DNA of 64,000 nt. Origin: Reticulitermes speratus (Eukaryota > Arthropoda > Insecta > Blattodea > Rhinotermitidae). Location of the stretch: assembly GCA_021186555.1 (NCBI GenBank), contig JAJKFL010000013.1, forward strand, positions 29,778,743-29,842,742. Direction: 5' to 3'. The notes under the pieces are model-generated. The model worked only from the letters and a program-made list of their open reading frames with translations. It made no database searches and had not been told where the DNA came from. The position numbers were made by a program, and so were the translations under genes. Within the stretch, counting starts at the first letter, position 1, and each line of letters opens with the position of its first letter. Positions 21,901 to 33,900 of this stretch are shown in pieces.

Positions 21901-24900
21901 GTAAACATGCTTTTGCCACATCAGAGGGTAATTACTACGATGAGCAATGTTCCCTCTAAACTGCGCGACTGCGCAGAAACTGAAATGCACCCACGCACAC
22001 TGAATTGTTGTTGCGCACCTGGAAATTTTCAACTTTCATTGTAAATAATCTTATTATGCATATTACAAAAAAAAACTTTTTAAAGTGCCGTGCAGTCGTC
22101 AGGTCATGTAAAAATTTTCTGCTCAGAGCAGCAGGTCTGCGCAGGTGTAAAAAAAATTAGAGGGAACGTTGATGAGAATGGAAAATCTCTGAAACTGCCC
22201 ATACTACGAGACTATAATAAACACGTGGGGTAAGTGGCCAAAGCTGACCATGTAACAAACCTTTACTCCCTAGAACTGGACAAACTATTTTTACACCTTC
22301 TTCACCTCCCCATTCTTAACAGTATCATTGTCACCTCTTGCAGGTTGAAATTATCACATTGACTATTCGGACTGACATTATTGAGGGACCTAATATAAGA
22401 GGAGTGAATGCTGAATCGAATTCAAACCACAATAAAAGGGATACAGGCCCCATCCACCAGCCAACTGAAAAGACTTGACATAAGACACAACAAACACTGG
22501 ACTTTGGGTGGGAAGAGAACTGGGTGCTGTGCATGTGCCACTAAAAATAAAGAAACAGGAACATATTCAAGTGTCCAGAATGCAATGTGGGGTTGTGTGC
22601 TAGCCCATGTTTCCGGGTGTATATCACAAATTAAAGTGTCCAGAATGCAATGTGGGGTTGTGTGCTAGCCCATGTTTCTGGATATATCACATAAAACTGC
22701 ATTTCTGAGGACCAACTGACAGCAGACTGGAAAAGACATAAGCAAATACTGCCATTGTAATTAATGAACTGATTTTTTCAGTAGAACTTCCTTTACGAAA
22801 TAACAGGGGTGAAGTGTGTGTGTACTTTACAAAAGGCTTCATGAAAGAACAGAGACTTGTTGGAAGGGCCTTTATATGTGTATTTGTTTAATGTTGCCAC
22901 TTTGAGAACAAAGAAAATAAGAATGGCTGCTTGGAGACAGCTGTAAATAGTCTGGGAGTGCTGCAAAAAAAAAAAAGTAAGGGTGTGTGAATACGAACAA
23001 TTACCCGTCATAAATGTGACATTTTAACTAGAATTAATTTTCAAACAAACTTTTATATGTACACAACCTTTTTAGATGCATATGGTGAATAACAGCCCTG
23101 TATTTATAAATGTAGGACATTTTTAAAATATCATGGCAATGCATGATAATGTTTTCCCCTTCATAATGAAAGGACATGTAAAGTACTGGAACAGTGTTTT
23201 CCTGTTTGGCCGGTAAAGGCTAATGGGTATAAGCTACATGGGGCATGCACCAATAGATAAGAAACGCATACAGTCGTTTGATTCAAGAACCTGAAGAGTT
23301 CTAAGCATCAATAGCAGGATAACACTCAGATGTATCTTAGACAATGTGAGGCTACATACTGAAACCACCTGACCTGATGACCTGATGTTGGGCTCATGTG
23401 AACTCTTTTAATGAACCTTCAGGTTCCTTCAGAGGCAGGTAATTTGTTAACCAGCTGGGTGGCTATTAGCTTCTCAGGAAGTAATCTGCTGCATGTAGTT
23501 GATAAGACAGTCACTGTTAATAAAACTGAGGGATGCAAAATGTTTTGATACAGCAGCAACAAGTATCAGAAACACCATCAGTGCATGGTGCATTTCATGG
23601 CTCCAAAGCATTACATCCAGCAGGTTTAAAACACACAAATGTTTTGACACAATGCACTATACCAATTTTCACAAGAAGTTACAATAATCAATCAAATAAC
23701 ACTATTCACTGATGGCAAATATACATTCAGTCTCGCTTATGGCAGACATTAGACAGCATTAACCTTACCTTCATTGTGGTACCTTTCGACTGGATCCATA
23801 TCCACAGGTGCCATTGGCACGTAGCCGTTCGAAGTCTCCTCAGCCAGACTGCTGGCACGACTGTGATTACAAGAGCTTGGTGTGTTCTGACATGTGCTGC
23901 CGTCTGTTCCTGCGTGGAAGATTAGTGCTATTTAACCTTTACAGTATGGGAGATTTAAATCCCAAAGTAGCTGCTGACGGCCGGGATTCTTTTCGCTTTA
24001 AATGCCCGTTTTTGCACATGCTGATATTATCCGTTGTATTTCATACATTTTTAAAGATAGAAAATTCAAATAAAAAGTACAAACTTAAGAATAAATCCAT
24101 CTACCCATCACACAAGTTTCAAGAAAATCCACCTATTTTTATGCACCTTAGTTGAAGGTCATTTTTGATTTTATTTATTTTTCATTTTAAGCTTCATTTT
24201 CTAGATTTATTCCTTTCAAATATCTCTTGCTGTAAGTAGAGACGCTGTGCTATGAAATTTGGAGCTGACTGTACATGTCACCGTATTTCCTGAGATGCTG
24301 TTTAGGTTTCAGTCTTGTGTGTATAGTTTTCATGGTAGTGCTGGCTTATCTGGGTGCTGAGTTCATATGCAATCAGTGGGAGGACAAAGGAATGCATACA
24401 GGCGTTCAGTGCTATGGTTAGTGCACTATGGGACCACAGGCAAATGTCCTTCATTCTGCTGTAAGAATTTCTTTGTGACTAGTTTGCATTTTAGGTTCAT
24501 GCTTATGTCTGTCTTCCACTCAACAGTTCAGTCCACTGCCTGTCCTAGCAATAACATGCGATAAGCCAGGCAGTGCAGACGTTTGAATCACCATCAGAGA
24601 AATCAGACACTGGCTTATGCAGTGTAAGAGAATTTGGTGACGTGTGTGTTCCAACAAAAACAAAGAAAAAAGATTGAAAGTCAAGTGTCGAGAATGCAAC
24701 ATAGGTTTGTGTGCTACCCCATGTTTAGAGATACATCATACAAAACTGCAATTCTGAGGAGCAACTGACACTAAAATTGAAAAGTAGAACACACAAATGT
24801 AAGTAAATATAACTGCTGTAATTACTGAACTGATATTTTTAGTAGTGTCTTCTTAATAAAATAATGGGGGTGAAGAGATTGTGGATTTTACAGAAGGGGC

Positions 24901-27900
24901 TGTATGAAGGAAGAGAGACTTGTCAGAAGGTCCTATATATGTGTGTATTTGTTTCACTTTGCCAATATGAGGAACCACTGCCAGGAGGTGTATGTAAATA
25001 AATCATGACTGCTGGAAAAATTGTAAAGATATTAGTAGGAAAAATTAAACCTCATTAGTGATAATTTTTACTAAATTAAATTTCACACAATCTTTCAAGC
25101 CTGTACAAGTCTTTTAGACAAATATTGTGAAAAAAGGGACGTGTAATTATAGAGGCAGAACATTTTAAAAATGACATGGCATTGAGGGACAATGTTTTCC
25201 CGTTCGGCCGTGAGGGTATTTAAATTGCTGGGACAGTGTTTTCCCGTTCGGGCGTAAAGGGTTAAATAGCAGACCCACAATGAAGAGCCCATCAACTGGC
25301 ACTTCGGATTCTGAATATTAAAGAAGGGAGTACATCTGGGGTATTATTCCTGGGAAGCAGGAATTTTTCACTTCCCCGCCATGTCGGTGTGATAACTGCT
25401 GTCATTACTATAATGTTGTTACAGGGACAAAGTGTTTATAACTACCACCTAGATAAAACCGACTTGGGTAAAAATCCCACAAATGTTGGGAGTCCACGGA
25501 ATGACAGATCAGGTATCAATATTAATATACTGTATATTTAACAGTCAAAGACAACAATTTATTACATCCAACAACACTACAAGTTTCGGTCTAAATGACC
25601 ATCATCAGGCATGAGTGCACGTAATTTACAACTAAGTGAAATGCATTAGAAATATACTGTAATCTGCGATATCTCGTAAATTTTACAATTATCGTAACAC
25701 ATAATACATAATACTTCGATATTATGATAATTGTACAATTTACAAGACCTCGCAAAATTACAACACATTTTGAATGCATTTCACTTGGTTTTAAATTACG
25801 TACACTCATTCCTAGCTCTAACAGAAATGAGTACCAGGTGTATTTCCTGGGGGGTAAAGGCGGCTGGTGCGTAGGGCTGACAACCTTATCACCTTCATGT
25901 GCTGACTGTCTAGAAATCTGGGAGCCTCAACCTCCTGGAACCCTAAGGGACTGTCCAGGTCTGTAATGGGATTGCTTTACCTTTACACTCATGCCTAGAG
26001 ATGGTTGTATAGACTGAAACATGTTGCAATGTTGAATATAATGAATTGTTGTCTTTGATGGTAATATATAATACTGAAATAATACGTTGGATAGTTAAAT
26101 GAGACCGTGGCTCTGGTTTCAGCGAAGATGAGTAAAGCACGTGCTAAAACTCTGGGGCAGAGGAATTTGCTGAAAACTGAAATCATGTTGCGTCTTGGTA
26201 TATATGAGTGAAACATGGGTTATTTGATGACATAATATGAAACAAGATGGAGCATGTCCACTTATGGCACATTCAAGTAACCACAGAAACCAATGAATAG
26301 TGGTAACCCCACTCCCACAGTCAACATACTTTCACTAAACACTATATAAATGTTAAGAACAACAAACCAGACATACGAATGTGGGGAAGTGGATCCTCAG
26401 ATGGTGTATGTTAACAGATCTTTGAAAAATATGCAGCACGCTCTTACAGATGTAACTTTTCGGAGACTGGTAAATAAAAACATGGTAGCCATAAAAAGAT
26501 TTTCTTTCAGTTTTTGGTTTGATGGCAAACACTGATGAAACATGAATGATGTAAATTTTCGTGTGATACACTTTTTCAAAGTCAACATGTCATCTCACAG
26601 CGTTGCATATTACTGTGTATTTCTTTAGTCAATCACAGAAATCAAAACCCACATAATAAACTGTTTTTAAGGAGAAACCTCTAACTGTCTGTAATCAATC
26701 AGCTACATGGTTTGGCCCATCTGCGACATTCTGAACGCGCCTCCAGCAGTACAATGAGAAGTGTACAAAAAGTTATTTTGCATAGAGCAACAGATCATTC
26801 ATGCACATAAAATTTAAAAATGAAAAAAAAAAACGGCCAGTGGTTTGATGAAATGTCTACCATCTGCATGTTCTAAAATTAAATTTGCTTTTACATAAAT
26901 AGTTCTATGGCACAATGGCTGCTTTTTCTAAAATGCCTTTGTAGCTACTATGAAGTTACACTTCTAATAACACACATAAGCTCGACCATAAGGGGTTTAT
27001 GTAAATTATATGTTACATATACAGCTCTCAATTTAAAATGTCATGTCCACTGTGTCCAAACATCTAATTGTCATGTTTAAAATAATTTTGATAGAACATG
27101 TGTATCATACGCAGCAAAGTATACTGCTGCTAGCTGAAGAATGTGCAATCTCAACCTAAGATGGATCATACTGACTGAAGAAGTGTGTGTGTTTTAGTGA
27201 AGTGGGCACTTTAATATGGGGGGGGGGGGGGGGGGGGAACTTATTTTGAACACAGTAAAAGTGAAAAATTGTTAATAATGGTATCTCATCATTTTACTTC
27301 ATACTTGATGAAATGTTCAAAGCAATATTATGACATACATCTGATATGAACCTGGTGTAACAACAGATATTGCTTATAACAACCTGTCAGTCATTTCAAC
27401 TTCTCTGCCACTGTTACCTATTCCCTGCATTTTGCATAAGTAAATACATTCAGTTCAGTTTTAACTGGCTATTGATGAAGTCATGACAAGCTGTTACACA
27501 ATTACTACTGGTCCCCCATAATTTCATGATATGCTGTTACACAATTACTACTGGTATTCCCACAGTGTTGTGATATGCTGGTGGACAATTACTACTGGTC
27601 CCCCATAATTTCATGATGTGCTGTTACACAATTACTACTGGTATCCCCACAGTGTTGTGATATGCTGGTGGAAAATTACTACTGGTCCCCCATAATTTCA
27701 TGATGTGCTGTTACACAATTACTACTGGTATCCCCACAGTGTTGTGATATGCTGGTGGACAATTACTACTGGTCCCCATAATTTCACGATGTGCTGTTAC
27801 ACAATTACTATGGTATCCTCACAGTGTTGTGATATGCTGGTGGACAATTACTACTGGTCCCCCATAATTTCATGATGTGCTGTTACACAATTACTATGGT

Positions 27901-30900
27901 ATCCCCACAGTGTTGTGATATGCTGGTGGACAATTACTACTGGTCCCCCATAATTTCATGATGTGCTGTTACACAATTACTATGGTATCCCCACAGTGTT
28001 GTGATATGCTGGTGGAAAATTACTACTGGTCCCCATAATTTCATGATGTGCTGTTACACAATTACTACTGGTATCCTCACAGTGTTGTGATATGCTGGTG
28101 GACAATTACTACTGGTCCCCCATAATTTGATGATGTGCTGTTACACAATTACTATGGTATCCCCACAGTGTTGTGACATGCTGGTAGACAATTACTACTG
28201 GTCCCCATAATTTCATGATGTGTTACACAATTACTATGGTATCCCCACAGTGTTGTGACATGCTGGTAGACAATTACTACTGGTCCCTATAATGTCATGA
28301 TGTGCTGTTGCACAATTACTATTGGTCCCCATAACATCATGATGTGCTGCTGCACAATTACTACTGGTCCCCACAACGTCATGATGTGCGGACATCACGA
28401 CAAGATATGAGATATAATACAAGCAGCTACACAAAGGTTTCTACAACTTGGTGATAATTTCCTGATCAGCCATTTGTTATCTGGTATGTATAAACACAAT
28501 GGAGATCACATGAAATTCAGGTAGCATCATCTTTCAAATATTACTGTGTCAGTCTTTGCCATGCAATAGATAAAGGATATAACATTTCCTAACTCCTCAT
28601 TCTTCAACTCTAATAGTCTAACAGTCAGAACTGTTAGACCACAAGCTCTGTCATCCTGGAAGTCAAAATTATAAGATGGTTCACTTCAAAGGGAATGTCA
28701 TGAATTGGCCTTCAGTGTTACTTCTTTGTATGTGTTGCATAATAAAGAAGAATATTCATGGGAACTTCCCAATGGCATTTGAGCAAAACGCTACCATATT
28801 TTCCTGACAAATCTGTGTAACAGAATTCATGCCAGCAACCAATGCAAATTAGTATAATGCAACCAGTAATGAAACCATATGGCAGCAGTCACTACAATTA
28901 GTGACCATGGTAGTTTTACTCTGGAACTGCTAGCAGTCATATTGGAATATTTAGTATACTAAACTTTGTCATGGTTTTTGTTTGGTTAGAATCACTACAA
29001 TTCATCAACTTGCCACTGTCTGAAGGTTCAGGACCTGCAACTTAGCAATAACAGCCTGTAGTGTTAAAACACTGACATGGTGTACAGTCTGACTTGCATA
29101 ACATATCTACCTGGAGTATGTTGTAGCATGTTTACATATCCTTCCAATGGATCCAGTGGTGAAGAGCCTTGCGGACTGTAGGCATCCTGCAACACACAAA
29201 TCACAGTATGTGAAAGCCAAAAGTTTTTGACTCAAGTCCTCAGGCAAAACAAAGAAAGTCTTTTAAATGAAGTCATGTCTGGGCTTATTACAAATTTTAA
29301 TTTAGATGCGAGAAGCAGAAACTAGACAGACTGTTAACACCCAAGTAAAATACAGGAGAAAGAAATGCATTGTTTAATGACAGAGTAAATCACTAAATTA
29401 TACAGTGGCAGTGGCAGATGAAGTAAATGAGTAAGCTGCATTTGTGGAATAATACTGAAAGATGAGAATTAAAAATACAAGGAGAGAAACGTGCTCCAGT
29501 GCCACTCTGTCCACCAGAAGCCCACAGGGACTGGACTGGCCTCAATATGGAGCAATGGCTAAATGACACTGGTATGGGAAAATGAACAGTACTGTGACAA
29601 AAGCCACTTTGTCCACCAAAAATCCCACGTCCTGGACGGGCCTCAGGATAGAGCAACGGTGGAATGATAGGACAAGAAAAAAAAAAAAAAAAAAAACTCC
29701 AACGGCAGTTCCAGTGCCACTTTGTCCACCAAAAATCCTATATGGACTGAATGGGACTGGATATGGAGCATTGGTGCAAAGATACTGACAGGCAAAAATT
29801 GAAGTACTCAGAGCAAAACCAGTCCTAATGCCACTCTGGGACCAAAAATTGAACAAAGACAGAACCTGCCTGGAACCAAACCTGGAATTCTGCAATGCGA
29901 GGAAGGCAACAAACCACATGAGCCATGGCATGGTGCCCATATGCAAGATCTGAGCTTTTAATGGTGGCAAAGATCTATACTTTTCTCTTGAAAGGAACAC
30001 AGTGCTTCCTTCTTCATGAGACAGGCAATACATTTGTAATTACCCAGCAGACTATTCAGTGTCATAGCCCACACAGAGATAGTACAATGGTATCCATCTA
30101 GCAGGCTATGTCACCCCAGACCACAATACAGATCCCACAATCATTGTTCTTCACATCAAGAGTGATACACGTACACTACACATTTTGCCCTCCAAAGTCC
30201 TCCTCCTCCTCCTGATCATCAGTCTTCCAAAGCCTGACTTCTCAGAAGCATTCTATCAGAACTGTGTAAAAACTTCTAGTTCCCTTCTACTGAAATGTAC
30301 TTCTGCCCCATCAAAACCTCATTTTATCCGTATAAACTGTGAATCTGAGACTAAATTCCTCTGCAATATGAGGCTGGCAACTCAGTACTGAAACAAGACA
30401 GGCAATGAACGTATAAACGTAGCATTGAGGCGCATTCGTGTAACCACTGTTGCCATGGAAACGCAGTATTACGCATTCCGAGGCTGTGTCTTTAGCCTTA
30501 GTTATCCAGCATGCAAAAGTGCATGCGCCGTATTATATTGTCATCTGTGGCCTGTTTGGCTCTACAATATTTTTCCACATTACCTCATAAATGACATAAT
30601 TTTCAGAAAAAAAGTTACTGAAAACAAAATATGTGTTTTGATTTTCTCTATAACTCTTTTTGAAACATTTCTCATTCTAAGGAGAATTAAGCGATATTAT
30701 CACAAATGTACATAGGTCTTCATGTAAAGTACCCATTATTCTTGTCAGATTTTAATCAAAATTGAATTTTCTCAACAGATTTTTGAAAAATTATCAAATA
30801 TCAAATTTCATGAATCTCCATCCAGTGGGAGCCGAGTTGTTCCATACGGACAAACAGACGGATGGACAGACAGACATGACGAAGCTAATAGTTGCTTTTC

Positions 30901-33900
30901 ACAATTTTGCAAACGTGCCTAAAAACACAAGACTCAGCCTGACCACACACATCCACTATTACAATTCTGCAACCCACATCCAATAACAGTTAACACACTT
31001 GTGACTGGATGCAATGCTCTTGCTGACAATACCCACACTTCATCCCAAAATTGAAGTTGAGCCTGGCAGTACACCGTCACTTCCACTAGCACCAAAAGAG
31101 CTATTGCTGACATCCAAACAATTACACACATGATACACTACCACTGTGTAAATCCTGTACAATGTGTTGATCTTGCATGCTTTGCTGTTTGCTGTGCAAT
31201 ACATTGTCATCGACTTGTGCAGCACAAGAACGTGATGGCCCAGAAACATTCACAGCCTCACAATGGCAACAGGAAAAAAACACATATACCTTACACACCT
31301 ACACAGTTTCTACTCTATGCCTAACTACTGCACAGTTCTGAAATACACCAAAAGATGGCAAGTGTAATCTAGAAAACTTTTGTGTGAAAGTGTAAATCAA
31401 CACAGCTTGCCAACTACACATGGCTCTCATACTACATCAAATCACATATACTGTCACCAGTGTGTTAATATCTATTAAAACAGAAGATAACACAATCACT
31501 ATGGGTCAGAAGAACTCATACCCCTATGGGACCTCAGAGTTACAAAAAAGAAGACACTGTGAGATTAGTGTTCCATGATGTGATGCCACGATGTGTAGAC
31601 AGGTACCGATATGAAAGATGAAAATGTGCTCTGAAGGCAGAGGCAGTAAGTTTCTCAAAAACATCAGTACCTGTCTAACAAAGTACACATCACATGCCAG
31701 CAGACAGCTACCTTAACATTCACCGTCACAATCATGTCAAATGTAATGCAAGGAGACACCTGCCATACCACACACAATGTGAAACAGAACCAAAATGGGG
31801 ATAATACAAGACTACAAATGGTGAACCCCATGACATAGTAGCCTACACAGACATTACAGACATTCCTTACTTTGAAATGTCATACAATTTTGTGACACAA
31901 GCAAAAATGTCATTTCATTTATACCACACCAAAAGTATGGCCTTCCCTGCACTGATTTCCATGAAACTTGTGATTAGCAGCATTACATGCAGATCTCTTA
32001 TACTGAATTTCATCAAAATTGGGCAATAAATGAGCGAACTATGGACAGAAATTCATTTACACCCTTAAGTAAAGCATGGTTTCCACAAGGCTCATTTTCA
32101 TGAAACTCACAATTACTTAATATACCGTATATTCTCGAATCTAATCCGCACCCGAATCTAATCCACACCCAGTTTTTGGCGACTTCTTAAACGAAAAAAG
32201 TTAGTTCGCGATTCTAATCCGCACCTTTCCTTCAACCACCCCTTGCCCACGGGGCGACTGATTGAATAATATTGGATGTTACCAATGCGTTAAAATCCGA
32301 CGCTACGCCTGTGGCCGATGAGTCATACCGATAGAGGCGGGGTCTTTCTCAACAGACGTGCGCAATCTCGTCTGAAGCCAGCTGATCTTTAGTTGTTGAA
32401 ACGTGGGAGGTGCTTGTTCCAATTTGTCGTGTACTGTAGTTATGGAAGAGGGACACCTGAAATCTAAACGACTCTCATATACGGCAAAGTTCAAACATGA
32501 AGTTATTCGGTGCGCAGAGCAGAATGGAAACCGCAAAGCCGCTGCAATTTTTGGAGTTGATGAAAGCAACGTTCGACTATGGCGGAAACACAAGGCAGCG
32601 ATCAGCGGGTGTGAGGCGTCACGAAGGAAATTCACTGGACCCAAGAAAGGACGATTTCCTGAAATTGATGATGCAGTCTTCACGTTTTTTCAAGAGAGAC
32701 GCAAGACTGGACTGTTTGTGAGTTATGATCTACTCGCGAGGAGGCGATAAAGAAGGCCAGATCTTTGAACATTCCTCGAATTATGAGTGATGATGGCGAG
32801 TCTGATGAATAATAAATAATAAAATAATAGATTATTGTATTGTATTGTTCTTACGTTGTTTATTAATTACGTTAATTACGTTATTGTTATATTGTACAGC
32901 AGCTCAATCATTTTTCCAAAATCCAGCTCTATACCGCGAATCTAATCTGCACGCGAATCTAATCCGCATCTGATTTTTTAGCCCTCTAAAACTGTAAAAA
33001 AAGTGCGGATTAGATTCGAGAATATACGGTACTTGTGCAGACATCTTTTGTACCCAATTTTGTACCAATTGAACAAAAAATGTATAAATATGGGAAAAAA
33101 AATTCATTTATGCTTGTCAGTAAACCTTAGCTTATGCAGCAGTGATTTTCATGAAACCCACATCTCCTCTGTGGCATTATGTGGAAAAAATCTACATCAC
33201 ATTTCACCCAAACTGGTCATCAAATATGAAAAGTACATTGCACAAATTTATTTCATCCGTAGGTGAAAATGACTGCTACCGAGTCAATTTCATGAAACTC
33301 ATGCTTGCTTCACAAACTTTTGCAAAGGACTCCTCTTCTGAATTTCATGAAATCTTACAAACAGTTTGGTTGCTGATACTAGGTCACAGGAATAGCCCAT
33401 GGACAGACAGACAGAGACATGATCTCCACATAAGCGACATTTTTTGTACTTTGTAAGAACACCTAAAAAGAAGAGTGGAGATTATGTGAGTTGTGTTAAA
33501 CATACAAAACGCAACAAACAAGAGGAAATACAGACCTAGAACAAAATGCGTGACTCACAAAAATGGTAAAAGAACAACTTGTTTCACAGCACCTATCAAA
33601 ATATGACCACAGTACATCAAACAATGTACAGTTTTTATATTGTTCATTCTGTGCATTGTCGATAACCAATTTGCATCATTCAGACCAACAAAATGTTCCT
33701 TAGGTATTTATATGGCTCCCTGATGACGATCCCTTGGGGATCGAAACACGTAGGAAGATTCAATGTGTGATATTATAATATAAATATCTCAGGAACAGTA
33801 CTGTGCATCTTGTTGGTCTGAGTGTTGCGAATTGATAACAGTATCTTGAACAATTCATCTTACTGTGACTCAAAGTTCAGTATGCTGTGGTCATCTCCTA

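Larger units (their letters stand above)
20240..23225 (+). mobile_element. Degenerate piggyBac-like element, copy A (IRS intron 12)
   Basis: Shares its left-end region (AGATTTAAA..., then TTTGCTTTAAATGGCC), interior blocks and right end (GGAACAGTGTTTTCCTGTTTGG) with the better-preserved copy B at 23932-25265. The TTAA duplications have decayed (CTAA at the right). It is larger than copy B because it contains two hAT-type MITEs (21050-21400 and 21945-22171) and more of the transposase-derived region. The boundaries are approximate. Confidence 0.6.
31930..33460. repeat. Tandem repeat of about 130-143 bp, interrupted by a pogo element
   Basis: TTTCATGAAACTCA-type boxes start at about 31967, 32096, 33148 and 33289. 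After removing the 909-bp transposon at 32123-33031 the spacings are about 129, 143 and 141 bp. The array ends at 33391-33415 with GGACAGACAGACAGAGACATG. Confidence 0.65.

Noticed and set aside
21553-22032. 159-codon minus-strand membrane-like protein
   Set aside because: It overlaps a MITE terminus (21945 onward) and decayed piggyBac DNA. The hydrophobicity comes from AT-rich codons.
27480-28395. CRISPR-like array
   Set aside because: The repeats are contiguous without unique spacers and the DNA is eukaryotic; it is a dimeric minisatellite.
29393-30033. Minus-strand frames of 87 and 163 codons
   Set aside because: They arise from the imperfect tandem repeat and a poly-A run (poly-Phe); no splice or domain support.
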